NCBI RefSeq assembly: GCF_014642735.1
Contig: NZ_BMIV01000003.1
Span: 179,846 to 243,845, forward strand
Direction: 5' to 3'
From: Paracoccus acridae
GTDB lineage: Bacteria; Pseudomonadota; Alphaproteobacteria; Rhodobacterales; Rhodobacteraceae
DNA: 64,000 nucleotides
This document shows, piece by piece, positions 1 through 7,080 of the stretch. The notes beneath the pieces were generated by a model that was not told the origin of the DNA, ran no database searches, and saw only the letters and a program-made list of their open reading frames with translations. The position numbers and the translations under genes are program-made. Position 1 is the first letter of the stretch, and the number at the start of each line of letters is the position of its first letter.

Positions 1-974
1 CCATCAGCCAAGACCAGAAGGAACAGGACGGGCAGAAGGCTGCAACCGATGCAGCCAAAGCGGAACTGGCTAATCTCACCAAGCAGATCGCCGATCGCCG
101 CGCCGAGATAGCCCAAAGCCAAGAGGAACAGGATCGGCAAAAGGCCGCAGCCGATGCGGCCAAGGCGGAACTGGCCGATCTGACAAGGCAGATCGCAGAT
201 GCCCGCGACACGTTCACCCAAAGCCAGGAAGAACGGGATCGCCAGAAGGCCGCAGCCGATGCGGCAAAGGCCGAACTGGCCGATCTGACTAGGCAGATCG
301 CGGATGCCCGCGCCACGTTCACTCAAGGCCAAGAAGAACGGGATCGCCAGAAGGCCGCTGCCGATGCAGCCAAAGCGGAACTGGCCGACCTGACCAGGCA
401 GATTGCAGATGCCCGCGCCACGTTCACCCAGGGCCAGGAAGAACGGGATCGCCAGAAGGCCGCTGCCGATGCGGCAAAGGCGGAACTGGACGCACTGACC
501 GCGCAGGTCGCCGATGTCCGCGCCACCTTGGCCGGGCTGACGGAACAGGAAACCGCCTTGCAAGCCCGGCTGACCAGATCAGAGGAACTGGCTGCCCAGA
601 TTGCCGAACAGGAAAGCCGTTCGGCCGAACTGGCACAGCAGATCGCCGCGCAGACCGCCGAACTGACTGCCCTGACCCGTGTGCGCGATGCGGCCGCCCC
701 GGCCCCGGAAGTGGCTGACGCAGGCGATGACGACATCCCCCAGCCCCCTGCTGCCCCCGAGGCGGCCATGGTGCGGCGCAATCCCGCCCAGGTCGATGCC
801 GCCTTGGCCCTGGCCCCCGCGCTGCCCCCGGCCGGCGAACAGCGCACCCGGCTGCGCGACATGCTGATCCAGGGCCATTGCCCGACCGAGGCGCTTGCGC
901 AGGTCCAGGATCCGATCAACCGCCAGACGCTGCTGGCTCTGGTAAGCAGGCTGGGGGGATGCCGAGGATCATGA
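1..974 (+). CDS. Coiled-coil tandem-repeat protein, C-terminal part
   Basis: The start lies before the window; the reading frame is open from base 3 to the stop at 972-974. The visible 323 residues begin with five copies of a 35-residue heptad-like unit (core DRQKAAADAAKAELADLT) that should form a long alpha-helical coiled coil. A Pro/Ala-rich linker follows, then a globular-looking tail of about 65 residues containing INRQTLLALVSRLGGC. The next gene starts inside its stop codon (ATGA at 971-974), so the two are translationally coupled and probably act together. I do not recognise the family. A scaffold, or the partner of the solute-binding-like protein downstream, is an inference only. The upstream domains cannot be judged from here. 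Confidence 0.75.
   Translation, partial: ISQDQKEQDGQKAATDAAKAELANLTKQIADRRAEIAQSQEEQDRQKAAADAAKAELADLTRQIADARDTFTQSQEERDRQKAAADAAKAELADLTRQIADARATFTQGQEERDRQKAAADAAKAELADLTRQIADARATFTQGQEERDRQKAAADAAKAELDALTAQVADVRATLAGLTEQETALQARLTRSEELAAQIAEQESRSAELAQQIAAQTAELTALTRVRDAAAPAPEVADAGDDDIPQPPAAPEAAMVRRNPAQVDAALALAPALPPAGEQRTRLRDMLIQGHCPTEALAQVQDPINRQTLLALVSRLGGCRGS
27..551 (+). repeat. Five tandem 105-bp coding repeats
   Basis: Units start at 27, 132, 237, 342 and 447, exactly 105 bp apart (35 codons). The units at 237 and 342 encode identical residues, the one at 132 differs by two residues, and the outer units at 27 and 447 are more diverged. This is the usual pattern for an array that grows and shrinks in the middle. 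More copies may lie upstream of the window. Confidence 0.95.
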
Positions 975-2035
975 GGAAAAGGGACAGGGCAATGCGACGT
1001 TTCAAATCGGTGCTGCATCTGGTCGTGGCGGTCCTGGGGATTCTGGGAACGCAGCCCGCGCAGGCCCAGGATGCCCAACTCAGCATCATGACCGGGGCAT
1101 CGACCGGCACCTATCTTCAGATCGGGCGCGACTTGGGCAACCTGATGCAGCAATGCGGCCAGTCCCTGGACGTGGTGGAATCCGCCGGATCGCTGGAAAA
1201 CTTCCTGGCCGTGCGGCAGCGGCCCAACACCCAGTTCGGAATCGTGCAAAGCGATGTCCTGGAATACATGCAGACCTTTGCCGGCAACGATCCGGCGGTG
1301 GCTCGCGCCATCACTGGCGTCCGCATCGCCTTCCCCCTCTATGAGGAGGAGGTTCACATCCTGGCGCGCCGCGACATCGCGGGACTGGCCGATCTGGCCG
1401 GCAAGCGCGTCGCCATCGGGGTCGAGAACAGCGGCACCTTTCTGACCGCATCGCTGATCCTGTCGCTGGCCGGGGTCGAGCCTGCCGAGAAGCTGCTGGT
1501 GGCGCCCGCCGATGCCCTGCCGCAGCTGAAGGCGGACCAGATCGACGCCTTCTTCTATGTCGCGGGCGCGCCTGCGTCCCTTTACACGGAAGGCGATATC
1601 GACCCCGACCGCTTTCACCTTGTCCCGATCCAGGATCCGACCTTGCAGGCGGTCTATTCACCCGCCACGCTGGCCGGGGGAACCTATGACTTCCAGCCCG
1701 ATCCGGTCGAGCTGGTCGCGGTCAAGGCCGTGCTGATGACCTATGAATACGATCCGGCGCGCAATGCCTATCACCGGGCAAGCTGCAAGGGCGTGTCGGA
1801 CATGGCGGCGCTGATCCTGACGCGCATCGAGACCCTGCGTGCGGAAGGCCATCCGAAGTGGCAATCGGTCGATCTGACCGACATTCCCCCAGGATGGGAC
1901 GTCGGGACCTGCGTCAATCGCGGGCTGGATCCGGCCTATCAGCTCAGTTGCCCCGCCTCTGCCGCCCAGGCCGTTCCCGACAGCGAAGCGAACGAGGCTT
2001 ATCGCCGCAGCATCTGCGCCGTGATCGGCTGCTGA
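971..2035 (+). CDS. TAXI-family TRAP-type solute-binding protein (orphan)
   Basis: The protein of 354 residues has an N-terminal signal sequence (hydrophobic core LVVAVLGILG, ending around AQAQ) followed by the TAXI-family opening LSIMTGASTGTYLQIGRDL. Proteins of this family normally capture small organic acids in the periplasm for a TRAP permease, but no DctQ/DctM gene is near. The C-terminal third carries several cysteines (CKG, CVN, CPA, CAVIGC), which suggests disulfides. I chose the ATG at 971 because it overlaps the upstream stop as ATGA; an ATG at 992 is possible. Coupling to a coiled-coil protein instead of a permease suggests a sensing or scaffold role, which is inference. Confidence 0.8.
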   Translation: MRKRDRAMRRFKSVLHLVVAVLGILGTQPAQAQDAQLSIMTGASTGTYLQIGRDLGNLMQQCGQSLDVVESAGSLENFLAVRQRPNTQFGIVQSDVLEYMQTFAGNDPAVARAITGVRIAFPLYEEEVHILARRDIAGLADLAGKRVAIGVENSGTFLTASLILSLAGVEPAEKLLVAPADALPQLKADQIDAFFYVAGAPASLYTEGDIDPDRFHLVPIQDPTLQAVYSPATLAGGTYDFQPDPVELVAVKAVLMTYEYDPARNAYHRASCKGVSDMAALILTRIETLRAEGHPKWQSVDLTDIPPGWDVGTCVNRGLDPAYQLSCPASAAQAVPDSEANEAYRRSICAVIGC

Positions 2036-3760
2036 TCAGCGCGCGCCCGGATCAAGCCGCGACCAGCCCGAGGCAGGCCCATTGGTCCCGTCGGGCCGCA
2101 GGGCGATCACCCGCCACTGCGCGACCGGATAGGGAAGCAACAGCGCCGAAAGCGCCGTATCCACGCGGCGGGCCTGCCCATCGCCGCCAGCCGGCACAAG
2201 TTCGACCGTGAACCGGGGAACCGGCGCGGTGGCGGGGCCTTGCCACTGCAATTCCGTTTGTCCCTGCGCGGACAGTCCCTGGAAGACCGGAACGGGCGGG
2301 TCCGTCGGTTCCGGGTTCTGCAGGCGTGATGCGGCCTTCAGATCCGCAAGCCGCGCCGGGGCACCACCGATGTCGCCGGCCGCTTCATACCACGCTGCGG
2401 CACGATAGGGATCGGCTTCCAGCCCGATGCCCGTTTCGTAAAGCTGTCCCAGGTAATAGGCGGCCCTGGCGTTGCCCCAGGATGCGGCGCGGGTATAAAG
2501 CTGCGCCGCCCGGACCGGATCCGCACCCTCTACGGCCAAGGCTTCGCTGAGAAGGCGGTCGGGATCGGGCGGAGCGTCCACAGCCACCCGGCCTGGCAAG
2601 CCTCGGGCCGCGGGTTGCGGCGGGGCGACCTTGGCTGCGGGCGTGACCGGCAGCAAGGCCGCTGCGGTGATGGTGGTCTGCATCCGTCCGCTGGAATCAC
2701 CGAAAGGCAGCAGAACCAGAAGCCCCGCCAGCCCCGCCGCCAGACCGGCATGATGCGGTCTGGCAAGACGCGGACCCGAGGCGGCGAGTGTCGCCGGGAC
2801 AGGGATATCCTTCTGTGCCGGTCGGACGGCGACCATGGGTTGCGGAGGAACCGCCGGCGATCGCGCCACGGGCCTGGCGAAAACGGGAAGATTGCCGGGG
2901 GGATGGGCCTGCACGCCCTTGCTGGCAGGGCCGACCAGATGCGCCAGTCGCCCATCCTGGATCATGGAGGAAAGGCAGGCTTCGACAAAGGCCCCATCCA
3001 CCTGCCGGTGGCCTGCCGCCGTCGCCTCGAACAGGCAGATCTGCACCAGGTGGTTGATGACCCTGGGAACGCCCCTGGACAGGGCATGCAGATGCCCGAT
3101 ACCCGCCGCGTCAAAGACCTTGATGCCAGCATGGCAGGCGCAGCCCGGGATGCGGAAACGATGCGCGACATAGTCCGAGGTTTCATCCTGCCCCAGCGGC
3201 GCAAGGCGGAAGCGCCCACCGATCCAGGCACGCAGCAGGCAATGGGCGGGGCTTGCCAAGCGGGCTTCAAGTTCGATTCCCCCGACCAGCAACAGACTGA
3301 TCGACCACCCCTCGACGGCGGCGGCATCGATCAAGCCCGCCAGATAGTCCAGCCCGCTGCTCGGCATGCCCTGCGCCTCGTCCACGATCAGCAGGATGCG
3401 GTCCCCGGTATCGGCGCAGGCCCTTCCAAGGGCGCGCGGCCCGCTTTGGGGATGATCGAAAGCCGGGCTGCAGGACATGCCCAGTGCCTTGGGCACCTGA
3501 TGGTGCAGGTCGATCAACTGGGCATGGCTTTGGCCGATATGCCCGACCCGTATGCCGTGGCAAAGACTGGCCATCTGCCTGGCCAGCGTGGTCTTTCCCG
3601 TGCCCGGTCCGCCGGTCAGGACCAGCACGGCCGGATCATGACCGATGCGGGCCAGAATATCGTCCTGAACCTGGCGATGGGATTTCGACAGATACAGGAA
3701 CCCTGGGTCCGGCGCGAGCCGGAAGCTGGGACAAAACGGTGCCAAGGGGGATCGTTCCAT
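2036..3760 (-). CDS. ExeA/GspA-like AAA ATPase with Sel1-like repeats
   Basis: The 574-residue protein has an N-terminal ATPase domain of the ExeA/GspA type, with Walker A GGPGTGKTT at about residues 50-58 and Walker B RILLIVDEAQ at about 121-130. A Pro-rich stretch and one hydrophobic segment (LAAGLAGLLVLLPF) follow, then Sel1-like helical repeats (AAYYLGQLYETGIGLEADP, around 440-500) and a beta-rich tail. In ExeA proteins the ATPase is cytoplasmic and the C-terminal part reaches the cell wall. The start at 3760 is supported by GAGGAGAGG just upstream; an earlier in-frame start at 3793 lacks this. Its stop abuts the stop of the convergent solute-binding gene with no gap. No type II secretion genes are nearby, so its partner is unknown. 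Confidence 0.8.
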   Translation of the reverse strand: MERSPLAPFCPSFRLAPDPGFLYLSKSHRQVQDDILARIGHDPAVLVLTGGPGTGKTTLARQMASLCHGIRVGHIGQSHAQLIDLHHQVPKALGMSCSPAFDHPQSGPRALGRACADTGDRILLIVDEAQGMPSSGLDYLAGLIDAAAVEGWSISLLLVGGIELEARLASPAHCLLRAWIGGRFRLAPLGQDETSDYVAHRFRIPGCACHAGIKVFDAAGIGHLHALSRGVPRVINHLVQICLFEATAAGHRQVDGAFVEACLSSMIQDGRLAHLVGPASKGVQAHPPGNLPVFARPVARSPAVPPQPMVAVRPAQKDIPVPATLAASGPRLARPHHAGLAAGLAGLLVLLPFGDSSGRMQTTITAAALLPVTPAAKVAPPQPAARGLPGRVAVDAPPDPDRLLSEALAVEGADPVRAAQLYTRAASWGNARAAYYLGQLYETGIGLEADPYRAAAWYEAAGDIGGAPARLADLKAASRLQNPEPTDPPVPVFQGLSAQGQTELQWQGPATAPVPRFTVELVPAGGDGQARRVDTALSALLLPYPVAQWRVIALRPDGTNGPASGWSRLDPGAR

Positions 3761-3987
3761 GATCCTCTCCTCACCCGGCCAAACATTGGACACTGGTACG
3801 GACCAGGAAAGACTAAGCCGGTTGGCGTGCCATGTCCATCAGGACGTGCAGGACTTGCGGCAAGGTTGAAACATGGGATGCAACTCTGTCGGCATGGCAT
3901 GAACCCCAGGCCTTGATGAAGCGTCGATCCGGCGGCGTCCCGCACCTGCCGCCGTGCAGCGCAAACCACCCAAAGGCCCGGAATCGG

Positions 3988-5316
3988 CTAGACCCCGAAT
4001 GGCCAGGTGTCGGATGCGTCCTTGTGGTCTTCGCCGTCCTGGTCCTGACCATCATCCGATTCGACAAGCGCCCGGGTGCGGTCGAACCAGACCCAGGCAT
4101 CGTATTGCCGCGCCGCGACGGCCTGCATGTAATGGCTGTAACGTTCGCTTTCGGGACGATAGATCACCCCGATGAAGCGTTGCAGCAGGGGCTTGGACAG
4201 ATGCCGGGCCAGATCGGGATCGCCGCCCAGATCCAGCAGGAAGCGGTCGATGCCGGTGGCATGGCAATGGCCCTCGAGACTGTCGGGGCGTGACGGCCGC
4301 ACGGTCATCACCTGCGCAGGGTCGTCCCAGTCGCTTGCCGCCGTGACGGTCCCCCGGTGGGTGCCGAAACCGATCAGGACGACCCCGTCGCCCCAGCGTT
4401 CGCGTGCCAACTGGCCCAGGTTATGTTCGCCCCGCGCCCGCCCCATCTCTGTCGCCGAGGCATCGCCGATATGGGAATTATGCGCCCATACGACGGCCTT
4501 GGCGTCCTTGCCCCCTGCCCGCAGCAGCAGAACCAGGGTTTCGACCATGTGGCTGTCGCGCAGATTCCAGGCCTCGGCCCCGCCGTGATACATGACCCGG
4601 TAATACCGCTCGGCCGAGGCGATCAGGCGGGCGTTCTGCGCGGCGTCCAGCAGATCGGCGTCCCTGACCGTGCTCGCCTGCGCCAGCAGATCCCGGCATT
4701 GCCGCACGACCGCCTGTTCGCAATCGCTGTCGCCCGATCCCGCCATCCGGCCATAGGCATCGGGATGGTCGGCCCAGGGTTCCAGGCAGCCATAGCGCTG
4801 TCGGGCCAGACTGGCCGCGTCGGGATCGGCGCTTTCCAGATAATCCAGGACCGCGCGGATCGAGGCGTTCAGGTTATACATGTCGAGGCCATAGAAGCCC
4901 GCCTGATCCTGCGCCGGCCTTCCCCGGTTCCAGTCGCGCATCCAGCGAAGAAGCCTGGCGATTTCGCCGTTGCGCCACATCCAGCGGGGAAAGCGGCGAA
5001 AAGCCTCGGACATTCGCTCGGGCAGGTCCAGGCCGCGGACATAGCGGTTCAGGATTGCCGCGTCGGGCCAGTCGGCCTCGACCGCGACGATCCTTGTGCC
5101 GTGATGTTCGATCATCCGGCGGGTAATGGCCGCGCGCGCGGCATAGAAATCTGCCGTGCCGTGGGATGCCTCGCCCAGCATCAGGACGCGGCGGTCGCCC
5201 CAGCGGTCGAAGGCCGGGGCGAAATCGTCATGCGACGGCAAGGCCAGGGATTCGCATCCCCCGGCGATGGCCCGGACCAGGCCGGGATCGTCGGCTTGGT
5301 CTAACGGGCGCGTCAT
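3988..5316 (-). CDS. Erythromycin-esterase-like protein
   Basis: The 442 residues carry the hallmarks of the erythromycin esterase/succinoglycan-biosynthesis family: LGEASHGT near residues 48-54, where Glu and His are the conserved active-site pair, VAVEADWPDA shortly after, and WAHNSHIGDA in the second half. Members hydrolyse macrolide lactones in resistant bacteria, but most chromosomal homologues have no known substrate. The ATG overlaps the stop of the preceding 51-aa gene (ATGA at 5313-5316), and the gene is last in a four-gene operon behind a SigmaEcfG-type promoter. That context points to a general stress role more than to dedicated antibiotic resistance. Confidence 0.85.
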   Translation of the reverse strand: MTRPLDQADDPGLVRAIAGGCESLALPSHDDFAPAFDRWGDRRVLMLGEASHGTADFYAARAAITRRMIEHHGTRIVAVEADWPDAAILNRYVRGLDLPERMSEAFRRFPRWMWRNGEIARLLRWMRDWNRGRPAQDQAGFYGLDMYNLNASIRAVLDYLESADPDAASLARQRYGCLEPWADHPDAYGRMAGSGDSDCEQAVVRQCRDLLAQASTVRDADLLDAAQNARLIASAERYYRVMYHGGAEAWNLRDSHMVETLVLLLRAGGKDAKAVVWAHNSHIGDASATEMGRARGEHNLGQLARERWGDGVVLIGFGTHRGTVTAASDWDDPAQVMTVRPSRPDSLEGHCHATGIDRFLLDLGGDPDLARHLSKPLLQRFIGVIYRPESERYSHYMQAVAARQYDAWVWFDRTRALVESDDGQDQDGEDHKDASDTWPFGV

Positions 5317-5468
5317 TCCCGTTCTTCGTCCCCATCCTCTTTCCGGGCCTCGCGCCGGTCCGATGCCTTCAGGTCGGGGCGGGGATCGAAATCGGGATCG
5401 GCATTGGTCGTATCGACCTTTTTCTGGATGATCCGCTGCTGCTGATCGTGGGTCTTCTTGCCGACCAT
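5313..5468 (-). CDS. 51-aa highly charged small protein
   Basis: An open frame of 51 residues starts MVGKKTHDQQQR and ends in an acidic/basic tail (KEDGDEERE). It has no hydrophobic segment and no cysteine. Its stop overlaps the start of the esterase-like gene, and it follows the 64-aa gene after 9 bp, so it sits inside a tight operon. I do not recognise the family. Small, very hydrophilic proteins of this style are often under general stress control in alphaproteobacteria; function unknown. Confidence 0.6.
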   Translation of the reverse strand: MVGKKTHDQQQRIIQKKVDTTNADPDFDPRPDLKASDRREARKEDGDEERE

Positions 5469-5477
5469 GATGGTCTC

Positions 5478-5672
5478 CTATCGGTTTGTACGGCCACGCT
5501 GGCTGGGATCGACGCCACCCTGCGGCGTCGTGTCATTCAGCACATCACCTTCGAAGGTATTGTCGCCATCCATTGTGGGATCGTTGCGATCCGCACCCTT
5601 GGATCGGCCGATCCCCGGATCGTCGCGCAGATCCTTGTCGGTCGGGGTGTCGGTCTTGGGATGCTTGCCCAT
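5478..5672 (-). CDS. 64-aa hydrophilic small protein
   Basis: The frame encodes 64 residues, rich in Asp, Gly, Thr and Arg, beginning MGKHPKTDTPTDKD. No membrane segment or metal motif is visible, and the composition suggests a disordered protein. It starts 3 bp after the stop of the 85-aa gene and ends 9 bp before the 51-aa gene, so all are probably one transcript from the promoter at 5972-5997. Unrecognised family; role in stress tolerance is inferred from context. Confidence 0.6.
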   Translation of the reverse strand: MGKHPKTDTPTDKDLRDDPGIGRSKGADRNDPTMDGDNTFEGDVLNDTTPQGGVDPSQRGRTNR

Positions 5673-5675
5673 GGC

Positions 5676-5933
5676 CTAGCCCTGCCCGTTGTCGAGATTG
5701 TCGTCATCGGCATCGTCGGCCTGACGGTTCGCCACATGGTCGTGATGCTGCTCGGTCTTCACATGACGGGAATCCAGCCCGCGCTGATCCGAATGACGCG
5801 ACGTGTCGCGGTTCGACAGGATTTCCTGCCGGGGCAGTTCGTCCATCGTGTCGGGGGACATGCCCCCGGTGCCGTCGCCCTTGCCCTGGTCCTGCTGGCC
5901 CGCGCCGAATTTCTTGCTGCTTGCGTTCGCCAT
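5676..5933 (-). CDS. 85-aa hydrophilic small protein, first gene of stress operon
   Basis: The ATG at 5933 has a strong ribosome binding site (AGGAGG, 7 bases upstream) and begins a protein of 85 residues (MANASSKKFGAGQQDQGKG...). It is rich in Gly, Gln, Asp and His, with DSRHVKTEQHHDH near the end, and no hydrophobic stretch. A longer in-frame extension exists upstream, but it would run over the promoter and lacks a binding site. It is the first gene of the operon 85-aa, 64-aa, 51-aa, esterase-like. I do not recognise the family; the composition resembles intrinsically disordered stress proteins. Confidence 0.65.
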   Translation of the reverse strand: MANASSKKFGAGQQDQGKGDGTGGMSPDTMDELPRQEILSNRDTSRHSDQRGLDSRHVKTEQHHDHVANRQADDADDDNLDNGQG

Positions 5934-5971
5934 TCTCGATCCTCCTGTTCGTATCGGTGGTGGCCAGGCCA

Positions 5972-5997
5972 AACCGGCGGGCGGGGTGATTTGTTCC
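5972..5997 (-). promoter_or_regulatory. SigmaEcfG-type promoter for small-protein/esterase operon
   Basis: On the minus strand GGAAC (5997-5993) is followed after 17 bases by GGTT (5975-5972). This matches the alphaproteobacterial general stress consensus GGAAC-N16/17-cGTT with one change in the weakly conserved first -10 base. The start codon at 5933 lies about 30 bases beyond the expected transcription start. Confidence 0.7.
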
Positions 5998-6004
5998 CCT
6001 TGCG

Positions 6005-6029
6005 GGAACCGCCCCCCGCAGGTGTCGTT
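6005..6029 (+). promoter_or_regulatory. SigmaEcfG-type promoter for PAP2 gene
   Basis: GGAAC (6005-6009), a 16-base spacer and CGTT (6026-6029) match the general stress consensus exactly. It lies back to back with the minus-strand promoter at 5972-5997. The -10 element ends only 8 bases before the ATG at 6038, so a transcript from here would be leaderless, or translation would start further in. Confidence 0.75.
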
Positions 6030-6037
6030 ACGAAGGC

Positions 6038-6643
6038 ATGTCCCAGCACAGCGATCCCGAAGACCACCCCGCCCCCCAGACCGAGGGTCTGGAACGCATG
6101 GATGTCGAGGCTGCGGCAAGCGCTGCCCGGCACCGGCATCATCCGGTCGTCAAGGCCCTTGGCACCGCCAGCGAACTGGCCGACCAGATACCCTTGACGA
6201 TGGTTTGCGGCACGGTCATCGCGGGCGGGCTGGTGACCGGGCGGCCGAATGTCGCGCGGACGGGAATGCGCATGATGGCCGCCCATGTGATCGCCAATGT
6301 GGTGAAGCGCAGGATCAAGAACCGCCTGCGCCGCACCCGCCCCGAGGAGATCGTCAAGCACCGCGATTACGAATTCGAGCCTGGGGAAAGCAAGGGGGGC
6401 AACGACACCTCGTTTCCGTCGGGTCACACGGCCGGGGCGGTGGCGGTGGCGGCCATCGTCGCCCGGGACATGCCGGGCCTGGCGCTTCCGGCAGCAGGCA
6501 CCGCGGCCCTGATGGCCGGGGTGCAGATCCCGCGGGCCAAGCATTATCCGATGGATGTCCTGGCCGGGACCTTGCTGGGCCTTGCCGCCGCCCGGGCGGT
6601 CAACCTGCTGCTGCCTGGGGATAACGCCGATCCGGGACGGTAA
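6038..6643 (+). CDS. PAP2-superfamily phosphatase
   Basis: The 201-residue protein has the three PAP2 signature blocks: K-x6-RP (KNRLRRTRP), PSGH (FPSGHTAGAV) and a third block (IPRAKHYPMDV). The family removes phosphate from lipid phosphates such as phosphatidic acid or undecaprenyl pyrophosphate. Two to three hydrophobic segments suggest membrane association. In the third block the Arg sits three residues before the His instead of the usual six, which is unusual. The N-terminus is uncertain: the ATG at 6038 is almost on top of the promoter, while the ATG at 6098 has GAGGG ten bases upstream and would give 181 residues. Likely part of the general stress regulon. Confidence 0.8.
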   Translation: MSQHSDPEDHPAPQTEGLERMDVEAAASAARHRHHPVVKALGTASELADQIPLTMVCGTVIAGGLVTGRPNVARTGMRMMAAHVIANVVKRRIKNRLRRTRPEEIVKHRDYEFEPGESKGGNDTSFPSGHTAGAVAVAAIVARDMPGLALPAAGTAALMAGVQIPRAKHYPMDVLAGTLLGLAAARAVNLLLPGDNADPGR

Positions 6644-6666
6644 CCCCCGGACCGGGCAGCCGGTCC

Positions 6667-6930
6667 CTATTCGCCCGAGACGAACTTGTTGAAGCGGCTG
6701 GTGCCGCCATCGGCGGTCTTGTCCTGGTACAGGAAGTTCAGGTCGTTTTCATCGAAGATCTCGAAGAACTCATCCCACTCGATCCGGGTCAGGTTGTCTT
6801 CGGGTTCGCCGAAGTCGATGCGCAGGATCCCACCCTTGCCGCCGGTTTCGACCTTGGCGGGATGGCCGTCACGGGATTCGGCCCATTTGCGGATGGTGTC
6901 GTGATCGCGGGTGGTCTGGGACTGGGACAT
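6667..6930 (-). CDS. 87-aa conserved hypothetical protein
   Basis: The protein of 87 residues starts MSQSQTTRDHDTIRKWAESRDGHPAKVE and continues with an acidic, aromatic half (EWDEFFEIFDENDLNFLYQD). I know this pattern from a widespread small hypothetical family in proteobacteria, usually of unknown function. The segment DTIRKWAE..GHPA followed by LRIDFGEPED is characteristic. It is transcribed away from the molybdenum hydroxylase and has a perfect SigmaEcfG-type promoter 31 bases upstream of its ATG. Stress-related function is inferred from that promoter only. Confidence 0.8.
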   Translation of the reverse strand: MSQSQTTRDHDTIRKWAESRDGHPAKVETGGKGGILRIDFGEPEDNLTRIEWDEFFEIFDENDLNFLYQDKTADGGTSRFNKFVSGE

Positions 6931-6958
6931 GGAACGCTCCGGTGTTTGTCACGCGGGG

Positions 6959-6983
6959 GGAACGCCCTTTGCGCATCCCCGTT
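6959..6983 (+). promoter_or_regulatory. SigmaEcfG-type promoter, plus-strand half of a dyad
   Basis: GGAAC (6959-6963), 16 bases and CGTT (6980-6983) form a perfect match on the plus strand. The outer hexamers GGAACG and CGTTCC make the site a dyad, so both strands carry a promoter over the same 27 bp. It would feed the molybdenum hydroxylase operon that begins at 7081. Confidence 0.65.
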
Positions 6984-6985
6984 CC
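6961..6985 (-). promoter_or_regulatory. SigmaEcfG-type promoter for 87-aa gene
   Basis: On the minus strand GGAAC (6985-6981), a 16-base spacer and CGTT (6964-6961) match the consensus exactly. The start codon is at 6930, leaving a short leader. The same bases read on the other strand also give a perfect promoter (6959-6983). Confidence 0.8.
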
Positions 6986-7009
6986 GTCCGCGAAAGCGAT
7001 GGCCCCAAG

Positions 7010-7034
7010 GGAACGCAGTGCCGGTCTGGCGGTT
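7010..7034 (+). promoter_or_regulatory. Second SigmaEcfG-type promoter for paoABC-like operon
   Basis: GGAAC (7010-7014), a 16-base spacer and GGTT (7031-7034) match the consensus apart from the first -10 base. It lies 46 bases before the ATG at 7081, a normal promoter distance, and follows the dyad promoter at 6959-6985. Confidence 0.55.
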
Positions 7035-7080
7035 GAGGGCGTGCCACCAGCCAGCACCGATGCCAGCATCCGGGGGATCC

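Noticed and set aside
2615..3916. 433-codon plus-strand frame opposite the ExeA-like ATPase
   Set aside because: No start signal or family motif; the ATPase has Walker motifs and a strong ribosome binding site.
3761..3987. Possible insertion-sequence remnant between the ATPase and esterase genes
   Set aside because: I found no inverted repeats, target duplication or transposase motif; treated as plain intergenic DNA.
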